64,000 nt of DNA. Origin: Bacteroides sp. GM023. Its GTDB lineage: Bacteria > Bacteroidota > Bacteroidia > Bacteroidales > Bacteroidaceae. Shown piece by piece: positions 46,144 to 55,151 of this stretch. How positions within the stretch are numbered: the first letter of the stretch is position 1; every line of letters starts with the position of its first letter. The position numbers and the translations under genes are program-made. Location: NCBI RefSeq assembly GCF_014750685.1, contig NZ_JAAXGE010000003.1, positions 124,001-188,000 of the forward strand, written 5' to 3'. The notes under the pieces were generated by a model. The model saw nothing but the letters and a program-made list of their open reading frames with translations, did no database searches and was not told the origin of the DNA.

Positions 46144-49100
46144 ATGAAAGAAAATATAAAGAAAGTATTACTGCTGGGTTCCGGTGCCCTGAAAATCGGT
46201 GAAGCTGGCGAGTTCGACTATTCCGGTTCGCAGGCACTCAAAGCCTTGAAGGAAGAAGGGATTGAAACGGTTCTTATCAATCCGAATATTGCTACGGTGC
46301 AGACTTCAGAGGGAGTGGCAGACCAAATCTACTTCCTTCCCGTGACTCCGTATTTCGTAGAAAAGGTGATTCAGAAAGAGAAACCCGAAGGTATCATGTT
46401 GGCATTTGGCGGTCAGACAGCTCTGAACTGCGGTGTTGCCTTATATAAGGAAGGGATTCTTGAAAAATATAACGTCAAGGTGCTCGGTACTCCGGTACAA
46501 GCTATTATGGATACCGAAGACCGCGAACTTTTCGTTCAGAAACTGAATGAAATCAATGTAAAGACCATCAAAAGCGAAGCCGTAGAAAATGCGGCAGACG
46601 CCCGACGTGCAGCGAAAGAACTGGGCTATCCGGTGATTGTCCGTGCTGCCTACGCATTGGGTGGCCTGGGTTCAGGTTTCTGTGACAATGAAGAACAACT
46701 GGATGTCTTAGTAGAAAAAGCATTCGCTTTCTCCCCCCAAGTGTTGGTCGAGAAATCACTCCGCGGTTGGAAAGAAGTAGAATATGAAGTAGTGCGTGAC
46801 CGCTTCGATAATTGTATCACCGTTTGTAATATGGAAAACTTCGACCCGCTGGGTATCCATACGGGTGAATCTATCGTTATCGCTCCGTCTCAAACGCTGA
46901 CCAATAAGGAATATCATAAGCTTCGTGAACTTGCTATCCGCATTATCCGTCATATCGGTATTGTGGGTGAATGTAACGTGCAATATGCATTCGACCCTGA
47001 ATCCGAAGATTACCGTGTGATTGAAGTAAATGCCCGCCTTTCCCGTTCATCGGCTCTGGCATCCAAAGCAACCGGTTATCCGCTAGCTTTCGTTGCTGCC
47101 AAGTTGGGATTGGGCTACGGTCTCTTCGACTTGAAGAACTCTGTAACAAAAACGACTTCCGCTTTCTTCGAACCGGCATTGGACTATGTAGTATGCAAAA
47201 TCCCCCGTTGGGACTTAGGCAAATTCCACGGTGTAGATAAGGAACTCGGCTCTTCCATGAAATCTGTCGGTGAGGTAATGGCTATCGGCCGCACCTTCGA
47301 AGAAGCTATCCAAAAAGGTCTTCGTATGATTGGACAGGGAATGCACGGATTTGTGGAAAACAAAGAACTGGTTATTTCTGATATTGATAAAGCTCTGCGC
47401 GAACCGACCGATAAACGTATCTTCGTTATCTCAAAGGCTTTCCGTGCTGGATATACTATCGACCAGGTGCATGAACTGACGAAGATTGACAAATGGTTCC
47501 TTCAGAAGTTGATGAACATTATGAAGACTTCGGAAGAACTGCATAGCTGGGGAAACAACCACAAACAGATTGCCGACCTGCCGAACGATTTGCTTCGCAA
47601 AGCAAAAGTGCAGGGCTTTTCCGATTTCCAGGTTGCCCGTGCCATCGGCTACGAGGGCGATATGGAAGACGGCATCCTCTATGTCCGCAAGCATCGTAAG
47701 AGCGCGGGTATCCTTCCGGTAGTAAAACAGATTGATACCCTGGCGGCTGAATATCCGGCACAGACCAACTATCTGTACCTTACTTACAGCGGTGTAGCCA
47801 ACGACGTACATTATCTGGGCGACCATAAATCCATTGTCGTACTTGGTTCCGGTGCGTATCGTATCGGTTCTTCCGTAGAGTTCGACTGGTGCGGTGTTCA
47901 GGCATTGAATACTATCCGTAAAGAAGGGTGGCGCAGTGTTATGATTAACTATAATCCCGAAACCGTATCTACAGATTATGACATGTGCGACCGCCTGTAC
48001 TTCGACGAACTAACCTTCGAACGCGTCATGGATATTCTTGAACTTGAGAACCCTCACGGCGTCATTGTATCTACCGGTGGGCAAATTCCGAATAACCTCG
48101 CCTTGCGCCTGGATGCACAGAATATTAATATCCTCGGCACAAGTGCCAAGAGCATCGACAATGCCGAAGACCGCGAAAAATTCTCTGCCATGCTTGACCG
48201 TATCGGTGTAGACCAACCACGTTGGCGTGAATTGACATCTATGGACGACATTAATGAGTTTGTCGATGAAGTAGGTTTCCCGGTGCTTGTTCGTCCGTCT
48301 TATGTACTTTCAGGTGCCGCAATGAATGTCTGCTCCAATCAGGAAGAACTGGAACGTTTCCTGAAACTGGCAGCCAATGTATCAAAGAAACATCCGGTAG
48401 TAGTAAGCCAGTTTATCGAACATGCCAAGGAAGTGGAAATGGATGCCGTGGCACAAAATGGAGAGATTGTAGCTTATGCTATCAGTGAGCATATCGAGTT
48501 TGCAGGAGTACACTCCGGTGATGCTACTATCCAGTTCCCACCGCAGAAACTCTACGTGGAAACAGTTCGCCGTATCAAACGTATCAGCCGTGAGATTGCC
48601 AAAGCATTGAATATCTCCGGTCCGTTCAATATCCAATACCTGGCAAAAGACAATGATATCAAGGTGATCGAATGTAACCTGCGTGCCAGCCGTTCTTTCC
48701 CGTTTGTCAGCAAGGTACTGAAAATAAACTTTATCGAACTGGCAACGAAAGTAATGCTCGGCCTTCCTGTTGAGAAACCGGAGAAGAACCTCTTCGAACT
48801 GGATTATGTCGGCATCAAGGCTTCACAATTCTCCTTCAACCGCTTGCAGAAAGCCGACCCTGTCTTGGGTGTAGATATGGCTTCTACCGGTGAAGTAGGG
48901 TGTATCGGCATGGATACTTCTTGTGCCGTTCTGAAAGCAATGCTTGCCGTAGGCTATCGTATTCCGAAGAAGAACATTCTGCTTTCAACAGGTACGATGA
49001 AGCAAAAAGCCGATATGATGGACGCTGCCCGTATGCTGGTGAACAAAGGATACAAACTCTTTGCAACCGGAGGTACACATAGGACACTTGCTGAAAATGG

Positions 49101-49371
49101 TATTGAAAGTACCCATGTCTATTGGCCGAGCGAAGAGGGACATCCGCAAGCATTGGAAATGCTTCACAGCAAGGAGATAGATATGGTAGTCAACATTCCG
49201 AAGAATCTGACAGCCGGAGAATTGAGCAACGGATACAAAATCCGCCGTGCTGCCATCGACTTGAATATCCCGCTGATTACGAATGCCCGTTTGGCCAGTG
49301 CTTTTATAAATGCTTTCTGTACAATGAGCATTGATGATATTGCCATTAAGAGTTGGGCAGAATATAAATAA
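46144..49371 (+). CDS. carB: Carbamoyl-phosphate synthase large subunit
   Basis: Makes carbamoyl phosphate from bicarbonate, two ATP and ammonia for arginine and pyrimidines. 1075 aa, matching the standard 1073. Two homologous ATP-grasp halves are visible (VLLLGSGALKIGEAGEFDYSG and VVLGSGAYRIGSSVEFDWCG as the paired N-terminal motifs; GGLGSG and PSYVLSGAAM as ATP loops), then the C-terminal methylglyoxal-synthase-like regulatory domain (LFATGGTHRTLAENG). Last gene of the glmS set, followed by a terminator. Confidence 0.96.
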   Translation: MKENIKKVLLLGSGALKIGEAGEFDYSGSQALKALKEEGIETVLINPNIATVQTSEGVADQIYFLPVTPYFVEKVIQKEKPEGIMLAFGGQTALNCGVALYKEGILEKYNVKVLGTPVQAIMDTEDRELFVQKLNEINVKTIKSEAVENAADARRAAKELGYPVIVRAAYALGGLGSGFCDNEEQLDVLVEKAFAFSPQVLVEKSLRGWKEVEYEVVRDRFDNCITVCNMENFDPLGIHTGESIVIAPSQTLTNKEYHKLRELAIRIIRHIGIVGECNVQYAFDPESEDYRVIEVNARLSRSSALASKATGYPLAFVAAKLGLGYGLFDLKNSVTKTTSAFFEPALDYVVCKIPRWDLGKFHGVDKELGSSMKSVGEVMAIGRTFEEAIQKGLRMIGQGMHGFVENKELVISDIDKALREPTDKRIFVISKAFRAGYTIDQVHELTKIDKWFLQKLMNIMKTSEELHSWGNNHKQIADLPNDLLRKAKVQGFSDFQVARAIGYEGDMEDGILYVRKHRKSAGILPVVKQIDTLAAEYPAQTNYLYLTYSGVANDVHYLGDHKSIVVLGSGAYRIGSSVEFDWCGVQALNTIRKEGWRSVMINYNPETVSTDYDMCDRLYFDELTFERVMDILELENPHGVIVSTGGQIPNNLALRLDAQNINILGTSAKSIDNAEDREKFSAMLDRIGVDQPRWRELTSMDDINEFVDEVGFPVLVRPSYVLSGAAMNVCSNQEELERFLKLAANVSKKHPVVVSQFIEHAKEVEMDAVAQNGEIVAYAISEHIEFAGVHSGDATIQFPPQKLYVETVRRIKRISREIAKALNISGPFNIQYLAKDNDIKVIECNLRASRSFPFVSKVLKINFIELATKVMLGLPVEKPEKNLFELDYVGIKASQFSFNRLQKADPVLGVDMASTGEVGCIGMDTSCAVLKAMLAVGYRIPKKNILLSTGTMKQKADMMDAARMLVNKGYKLFATGGTHRTLAENGIESTHVYWPSEEGHPQALEMLHSKEIDMVVNIPKNLTAGELSNGYKIRRAAIDLNIPLITNARLASAFINAFCTMSIDDIAIKSWAEYK

Positions 49372-49398
49372 GAAGATAAGTTGTTGTATAATAAGTAG

Positions 49399-49435
49399 AA
49401 AGAGTCGTCTTCATGTTTTGGAGACGGCTCTTTTG
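49399..49435 (+). terminator. Terminator after carB
   Basis: AAAGAGTCGTCTTC pairs with GAGACGGCTCTTTT (about 49399-49434), followed by TT; ends the glmS-carB transcript before the capsule region. Confidence 0.8.
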
Positions 49436-49579
49436 GGATGATATGCCAATTTAAGTATTAAATCGTATAGGATTTTAAAAACTTTATAAGAAAACTGTAG
49501 TTAATTACCTTATTTGTTGGAAATTCGTTCTATTTCTCGTAATATCATACTGATTTTATAAATTAATAGATTAAAAATT

Positions 49580-50527
49580 ATGAGAAAAGACGGATTTACC
49601 GTATGTGCAAACAATTATGTGGAGTGTTTGCGCCGGGAAGGGCGCTATGCAACAGCACATGTTTATGAGAATGCACTTCGCTCTTTCACAATGTTTTGTG
49701 GAACAGCGTGTGTGTCATTCAGCCAAATCACTCGTGAGAACTTGAAGCGATACAGCAATTATCTGCTGTCTTGTCGCTTGAAGCTCAACACCATTTCTAC
49801 GTATATGCGAATGTTGCGCTGCATATACAATAAAGGGGTAGATACACATCAAGCCCCCTATGTTCATCGTTTGTTTCGTGATGTTTTTACCGGAGTGGAT
49901 ACCCGTCAGAAGAAAGCCATTCCTGTGAACGAATTGCACACATTACTTTACAAAGACCCACAGTCCGAAAAACTGCGCCGAACGCAGGCTATTGCTAATT
50001 TATTGTTTTTATTCTGTGGAATGCCTTTTGCCGATCTCGCCCATCTGGAAAAATCGAATTTAGAAGGGAATATTCTGAAGTACAATCGTACCAAGACAGG
50101 AACTCCCATGAGTGTGGAAATCCTAGATTCGGCATCAGACATCGTTTCCCGGCTTCGCAATTCCCATCCGGCAGTTCTACCCGAACATCCCGACTATCTT
50201 TTTTATATATTAAGTGGGAAAAACAAACGAGATGAGGAAGCCGCCTATAAAGAATACCAATCCACCTTGCGGCGTTTCAATAATGAGTTGAAGATTTTAG
50301 CCAGGAAATTACGTATCCGTTCATCCGTAACTTCTTACACGTTTCGTCATTCCTGGGCTACTACTGCTAAATACCGGGGTGTTCCTATTGAAATGATAAG
50401 TGAATCACTAGGACATAAATCTATTAAGACAACACAAATCTATTTGAAAGGCTTTGACCTGAACGAACGTACAAAAATAAACCGACTGAATTATTCTTAC
50501 GTGAGGAATTATAGGGGAATTCTGTGA
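49580..50527 (+). CDS. Tyrosine recombinase (invertase) of the capsule locus
   Basis: 315-aa site-specific recombinase of the Bacteroides phase-variation type. N-terminal SAM-like DNA-binding domain (about residues 1-100) and C-terminal catalytic domain. Catalytic-type residues seen: Lys in NRTKTGTP, SYTFRHSWAT (Arg; the first His is Tyr, as in many relatives), ESLGHKS (His) and the Tyr in TTQIYLKG. At the first arginine region the motif reads LFLFCGMPFADL with Cys146 (TGT, 50015-50017). It lies directly before the invertible segment and upxY, so it probably flips that promoter; inference from position. Confidence 0.85.
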   Translation: MRKDGFTVCANNYVECLRREGRYATAHVYENALRSFTMFCGTACVSFSQITRENLKRYSNYLLSCRLKLNTISTYMRMLRCIYNKGVDTHQAPYVHRLFRDVFTGVDTRQKKAIPVNELHTLLYKDPQSEKLRRTQAIANLLFLFCGMPFADLAHLEKSNLEGNILKYNRTKTGTPMSVEILDSASDIVSRLRNSHPAVLPEHPDYLFYILSGKNKRDEEAAYKEYQSTLRRFNNELKILARKLRIRSSVTSYTFRHSWATTAKYRGVPIEMISESLGHKSIKTTQIYLKGFDLNERTKINRLNYSYVRNYRGIL

Positions 50528-50570
50528 GAAACATATTAAAGTTCTGATATCCAGTCGAATTGCACGGTTG

Positions 50571-50592
50571 TTACTTCTTAGGTAACGGAAAT
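50571..50592 (+). repeat. Left inverted repeat of the invertible segment
   Basis: 22-bp arm starting TTACTTCTTAGGTAACGG; its exact reverse complement is at 50833-50854. Contains the near-palindrome around TTAGGTAA, a plausible recombinase crossover site. Confidence 0.85.
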
Positions 50593-50601
50593 TATTCGGT
50601 G

Positions 50602-50634
50602 CAAATATAGACAAAATAGTTAATAGCGTACAAG
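50602..50634 (-). promoter_or_regulatory. Promoter inside the invertible segment, pointing away from the capsule genes
   Basis: Minus-strand TTG (in CTTG, 50631-50634), 21-base spacer and TATATTTG (50602-50609). It points left, toward the recombinase. Inversion between the repeats would place the -7 at about 50816-50823, roughly 55 bases before upxY. So the sequence given is in the OFF orientation. Confidence 0.75.
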
Positions 50635-50832
50635 CAAAATTCCTTTTTTTTCTCTTTTTATTTAAATATATAGTAAAAATGTATCCGAACATGAAACACT
50701 TTTGTCTCATGTTCAATGATTTCTATTGTCTGCACTGAACGATTTTCCTCTGTAAATCAGGCAGAAAACTCCCAAACTTCCCTATTTGTATGCATTTCTT
50801 CTTCTTATTGTGGTAGGTTGTCAGTAGCCTAT

Positions 50833-50854
50833 ATTTCCGTTACCTAAGAAGTAA
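50833..50854 (-). repeat. Right inverted repeat of the invertible segment
   Basis: Exact 22-bp reverse complement of the left arm at 50571-50592. It ends 24 bases before the upxY ATG. Confidence 0.85.
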
Positions 50855-50878
50855 TGGAAATATAAGGGGTAAAAAAGT

Positions 50879-51457
50879 ATGATTCTAAGAAAAGAAGGAA
50901 CTTTAAATGCTGGGCCTAATATTGGGACAGGGGAAGGCGTAGCACACTCTAAGCGCTGGTATGTAGCTCTCGTGCGAATGCACCACGAGCGGAAAGTAGC
51001 AGAACGTTTAGCAAAGATGGGAATTGAAAATTTTGTACCAATTCAACAGGAGGTACATCAATGGAGCGACCGTCGCAAAGTAGTTGAATCTGTGCTACTT
51101 CCAATGATGGTATTTGTGCATGCAGATACGAAAGAACGTAAAGAGGTTCTTTCCTTTTCTACAGTAAGTCGGTATATGGTAATGCGTGGTGAGAATAGTC
51201 CGACTATTATTCCGGATGATCAAATGGCCCGTTTTCGTTTTATGCTTGACTATTCAGAAGATGCAATTTGCATGAATAGTGCTCCTTTGGCACGTGGAGA
51301 AAAAGTACGTGTTGTCAAAGGACCTTTGACAGGGCTTGTAGGGGAACTTGTAATGGTAGATGGAAAGAGTAAAATTGCTGTTCGACTAAATATGTTAGGA
51401 TGCGCTTGCGCAGATATGCCGGTGGGGTATGTAGAGCCAATTGAAGAAAAGAATTAA
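50879..51457 (+). CDS. upxY: UpxY-type transcription antitermination factor
   Basis: NusG-like factor that lets RNA polymerase read through the long untranslated start of its own capsule operon. 192 aa: a NusG N-terminal domain (WYVALVRMHHERKVAERLAKMG) and a C-terminal KOW domain (GEKVRVVKGPLTGLVGELV). First gene after the invertible promoter and first of the capsule operon. No upxZ gene, the usual partner that inhibits other UpxY proteins, follows; the next gene starts 22 bases later. Confidence 0.9.
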   Translation: MILRKEGTLNAGPNIGTGEGVAHSKRWYVALVRMHHERKVAERLAKMGIENFVPIQQEVHQWSDRRKVVESVLLPMMVFVHADTKERKEVLSFSTVSRYMVMRGENSPTIIPDDQMARFRFMLDYSEDAICMNSAPLARGEKVRVVKGPLTGLVGELVMVDGKSKIAVRLNMLGCACADMPVGYVEPIEEKN

Positions 51458-51479
51458 GCCTAAAATACGATAAATTATT

Positions 51480-52622
51480 ATGATGTATATTTATATTGGA
51501 GGTACTTTTTTACTTTCAGTACTGTTAGCTACTATTGTTATTCCAAGAATAATATTTATTTCTTATAAGAAACGTCTCTTTGACGTTCCTGATGGTCGTA
51601 AAGTACATAAAACTCCCGTCCCTCGTTTGGGCGGTCTGGCTTTTTTGCCCGTTATATTAATTTCTCTCTGTATTATTACAGGAGTTCGTTATTACATGAA
51701 TGAACCTGTTGCTCCCGTATGGTCATCCTGTTTATTTATGCGTTATCTTTTCCTTGTTGCCGGAACAACATTGCTTTATCTTGTTGGTGTAGCGGATGAT
51801 TTAGTAGGGGTGGGGTATCGATACAAATTTGTAGTACAGATTCTTTCTGCTTCTTTTCTTCCACTTTCCGGTCTATGGATTAACGATTTAGGCGGATTAT
51901 TAGGGCTTCATGCCATCCCAGCATTTATTGGTATGCCTCTAACTGTTTTTCTTGTAGTCTATATTACGAATGCAATTAACTTGATAGATGGAATTGATGG
52001 TTTGGCTTCAGGGCTTACTTGTATTGCGTTGGGTTTACTCATTATTGTATGCATGTTTGTAGGTCAATGGACTCATGCCCTTTTAGCCTCTGCTACATTA
52101 GGAGTTGTCATTACTTTCTTCTATTATAATGTGTTCAGTATATCTGGTCGAAAGCTGTTTATGGGAGATGCGGGAAGTCTGACTCTCGGCTATATCCTTA
52201 GCTTTTTGATTCTTCATTTTTGGACAAGACAAGAGTATTGGAATCCGTTCGAACTAAATCTAAATATGGTGACTATATCTACATTGCTTATTCCTTTACT
52301 TGATGTAGTACGTGTGTTTTATTCTCGTGCTAAAGATGGACGCAATCCTTTTTTGCCAGATAAAAATCATATTCATCATAAATTGTTACGTACTGGAATG
52401 AGAGTGCGTAGCGTGATGGTTACATTGCTATTATTATCTTTATTTTTGGTAGTGTCCAATTTTGTATTATCATTTTATATTAATGCAACTTTCATGCTTC
52501 TTTTCGATTTGATATTTTGGTGTACTTCACATCTTGTTATTAATCGAGCTATCGTAAAGCACGAAAAGCTAACTGGGAAAAAGTGGTACAAGACTTATAT
52601 ACATGTGCCATCCAATAAGTAA
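51480..52622 (+). CDS. WecA-like undecaprenyl-phosphate sugar-1-phosphate transferase
   Basis: 380-aa polytopic enzyme (about 11 helices) of the MraY/WecA family, which starts the repeat unit by putting a HexNAc-1-phosphate on undecaprenyl phosphate. Motifs: KVHKTPVPRLGGLAFLP, DDLVGVGYRYKF, NAINLIDGIDGLASG, and GDAGSLTLGY, the conserved Asp-rich loops. The likely donor is UDP-GlcNAc or a related HexNAc. This locus starts with a WecA type enzyme rather than a WbaP/PglC type. Confidence 0.9.
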   Translation: MMYIYIGGTFLLSVLLATIVIPRIIFISYKKRLFDVPDGRKVHKTPVPRLGGLAFLPVILISLCIITGVRYYMNEPVAPVWSSCLFMRYLFLVAGTTLLYLVGVADDLVGVGYRYKFVVQILSASFLPLSGLWINDLGGLLGLHAIPAFIGMPLTVFLVVYITNAINLIDGIDGLASGLTCIALGLLIIVCMFVGQWTHALLASATLGVVITFFYYNVFSISGRKLFMGDAGSLTLGYILSFLILHFWTRQEYWNPFELNLNMVTISTLLIPLLDVVRVFYSRAKDGRNPFLPDKNHIHHKLLRTGMRVRSVMVTLLLLSLFLVVSNFVLSFYINATFMLLFDLIFWCTSHLVINRAIVKHEKLTGKKWYKTYIHVPSNK

Positions 52623-52650
52623 ATTCAATCATATTCAAAATAAAATAATC

Positions 52651-53856
52651 ATGAAAGCTTGTTTTATGGGGTTAGGCTATATTGGCCTGCCTACAGCTAT
52701 TATTGCCGCTAAGCACGGTATTCAGGTAGTCGGAGTTGATATCAATCCGAAAGTCGTTGAAATGACCAATCAAGGCAAATTGCATATCATAGAGCCGGGG
52801 ATGGAAGATATGTTGCAAGAAGTTGTTAAAACGGGTAGCTTGAAAGCTGCTACTGTTCCTGAAGTAAGTGATGCCTATTTTATGGTGGTTCCTACGCCGT
52901 TCAAAGGAAATCACGAGCCTGACATTTCATATGTTGAAGCAGCGACTCGTGCTGTGCTTCCTTTATTAAAGGAAGGCGATTTATATGTTATAGAATCTAC
53001 TTCACCTGTAGGTACTACCGATAAGATGAAAGACCTTATTTTTTCAGAACGTCCTGAACTGACTGATAAAATTTATATAGCTTATTGCCCCGAACGTGTA
53101 TTGCCTGGTAATGTTATTTACGAGCTTATACATAATGATCGTGTTATTGGTGGTATGGATGATTCGTCTACTGATAAGGCTATTTCTTTCTACAGCCAGT
53201 TTGTACAAGGTACACTTCATCGTACAAATTGTAAAACTGCCGAAATGTGTAAACTGACTGAAAACTCAAGTCGTGATGTACAAATAGCTTTTGCTAATGA
53301 ACTTTCGCTTATTTGTGATAAGGCTGGCATTAATGTATGGGAGTTAATTAATTTGGCAAATAAGCACCCGCGTGTTAATATTTTGCAGCCGGGATGTGGC
53401 GTAGGCGGACATTGTATTGCAGTGGATCCATATTTTATAACTGCTGAATTTCCTATGGAATCTAAGATTATCGGTCAGGCGCGTGAAATTAATAATTATA
53501 AATCATTTTGGTGTGCTGAAAAAGTTCAGAATGAAATGTTGAAATTCGAACTTGAACATCATCGTAAGCCTTGTGTTGCTATGATGGGACTTGCTTTTAA
53601 ACCCAATATTGATGATTTGCGTGAATCTCCTGCCAAATACATCGTAACTAAAGTAATGCAAAGTTGTAATAATGCTAATATTTTGGTTGTTGAGCCTAAC
53701 GTGAAAGAACATAATGTATTTAAGCTTACAGATTATAAAGAGGCTTATGAAAAGGCAGATATCATAGTTTTTTTGACCGCTCATGAACCGTTTAAAAATC
53801 TTGATTGTCGTGAAGATAAAGTTATTTTAGATTTCTGCGGTATTTTCAAAAAATAA
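52651..53856 (+). CDS. wecC: UDP-N-acetyl-D-mannosamine dehydrogenase
   Basis: Oxidises UDP-ManNAc to UDP-ManNAcA with NAD. 401 aa from ATG 52651 (MKACFMGLGYIGLPTA, the NAD-binding GxGxxG start); a longer frame from 52603 overlaps the previous gene and is rejected. The catalytic Cys is in PGCGVGGHCIAVDPYF, and the UDP-glucose/GDP-mannose dehydrogenase C-terminal domain follows. Directly before wecB, giving the two steps from UDP-GlcNAc to UDP-ManNAcA. Confidence 0.92.
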   Translation: MKACFMGLGYIGLPTAIIAAKHGIQVVGVDINPKVVEMTNQGKLHIIEPGMEDMLQEVVKTGSLKAATVPEVSDAYFMVVPTPFKGNHEPDISYVEAATRAVLPLLKEGDLYVIESTSPVGTTDKMKDLIFSERPELTDKIYIAYCPERVLPGNVIYELIHNDRVIGGMDDSSTDKAISFYSQFVQGTLHRTNCKTAEMCKLTENSSRDVQIAFANELSLICDKAGINVWELINLANKHPRVNILQPGCGVGGHCIAVDPYFITAEFPMESKIIGQAREINNYKSFWCAEKVQNEMLKFELEHHRKPCVAMMGLAFKPNIDDLRESPAKYIVTKVMQSCNNANILVVEPNVKEHNVFKLTDYKEAYEKADIIVFLTAHEPFKNLDCREDKVILDFCGIFKK

Positions 53857-53866
53857 AACACACATA

Positions 53867-55018
53867 ATGAAAAAGATAATGTTGGTCTTCGGGACTCGTC
53901 CCGAAGCTATTAAAATGGCACCATTGGTGAAAGAGTTTCAGAAACACCCTGATAAATTTCAAACCATTGTCTGTGTTACTGGACAACATCGTCAAATGTT
54001 AGATCAAGTGTTGGGCTTATTTGAAATCACGCCTGACTATGATCTTAATATTATGAAACAAGGGCAGGATCTTTATGATGTGACAGCACGTGTTCTTATT
54101 GGTATGCGGGATATTTTAAAAGAAGTGCAACCAGATATTGTATTAGTGCACGGTGATACTACTACCAGTACTGCTGCTGCTCTTGCTGCTTTCTATCAAC
54201 AAATACCTGTAGGACATGTAGAAGCGGGACTTCGTACACATAATATCTATAGTCCGTGGCCAGAAGAAATGAATCGTCAAATAACAGGTCGTATTGCTAC
54301 TTATAATTTTTCACCTACATCTTTGAGTAAGAGTAATCTTTTGAAGGAAAATATTAATCCTGATTCAATTGTTGTTACTGGAAATACAGTTATTGATGCC
54401 TTGCATCAGGTCGTTACAAAGATAAAAACAGATACTACTCTTGCCACTGAATTAGATAAGGTTCTTGAACAAAGCGGATACGATGTAAAACGTCTGCAGA
54501 ATGATAGGAAACTAGTACTTATAACAGGACATCGTCGTGAAAATTTTGGCGATGGTTTCATTCAAATGTGTACTGCCATAAAGGATTTAACGCAAAAGTA
54601 TCCTAATGTCGATTTTGTTTATCCGATGCATCTTAATCCTAATGTGCGTAAACCTATTCATGAAGTATTTGGTGAGAATCTCTCTGATTTGAGTAATATG
54701 TTTTTCATCGAGCCTCTTGAATATTTGAGTTTTGTCTACCTAATGGAGAAATCAACCATTGTATTGACTGATAGTGGTGGTATTCAAGAAGAGGCACCGG
54801 GATTGGGTAAGCCTGTATTGGTAATGCGCGATACGACGGAACGTCCGGAAGCTCTATCTGCAGGGACAGTTAAGTTAGTAGGAACAGATTATAGTAAAAT
54901 ACTGAATGAAGTATCTACTTTATTGGATGATGTAGAAGCCTACAAGAAGATGAGTATGGCTGTCAATCCTTATGGAGATGGATTGGCTTGCGGAAGAATT
55001 GTGAAGTCCTTAGGGTAA
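53867..55018 (+). CDS. wecB: UDP-N-acetylglucosamine 2-epimerase
   Basis: Non-hydrolysing epimerase making UDP-ManNAc from UDP-GlcNAc. 383 aa: FGTRPEAIKMAPL start, CVTGQHRQMLDQVL, LVHGDTTTS, HVEAGLRT, ITGHRRENFG and TDSGGIQEEAPGLGKPVLVMRDTTERPE are the family signatures. It follows wecC by 10 bases. Together they point to ManNAcA or a derivative in the capsule. Confidence 0.94.
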   Translation: MKKIMLVFGTRPEAIKMAPLVKEFQKHPDKFQTIVCVTGQHRQMLDQVLGLFEITPDYDLNIMKQGQDLYDVTARVLIGMRDILKEVQPDIVLVHGDTTTSTAAALAAFYQQIPVGHVEAGLRTHNIYSPWPEEMNRQITGRIATYNFSPTSLSKSNLLKENINPDSIVVTGNTVIDALHQVVTKIKTDTTLATELDKVLEQSGYDVKRLQNDRKLVLITGHRRENFGDGFIQMCTAIKDLTQKYPNVDFVYPMHLNPNVRKPIHEVFGENLSDLSNMFFIEPLEYLSFVYLMEKSTIVLTDSGGIQEEAPGLGKPVLVMRDTTERPEALSAGTVKLVGTDYSKILNEVSTLLDDVEAYKKMSMAVNPYGDGLACGRIVKSLG

Positions 55019-55151
55019 TTAATAGTGAGCTTATATTGCAAAATGTAATACGAAATAGTTGAAAAAAGTCTTGATTATAGTGAAAGTTCTAATTCTATTT
55101 GCACAAATAAGGCTTAGAATAAATGTATAGTTAAGTGTTGTTTTAATAATA

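Larger units (their letters stand above)
50528..50878. other. Intergenic region with the invertible capsule promoter
   Basis: 351 bases between the recombinase and upxY. It contains two 22-bp inverted repeats, a promoter in the minus direction, and no gene. No TAnnTTTG in the plus direction was found between the repeats. Confidence 0.8.

Noticed and set aside
52603..52650. Upstream extension of WecC overlapping the WecA-like gene
   Set aside because: The added residues are unlike the family, and ATG 52651 precedes the canonical GLGYIGLPTA.
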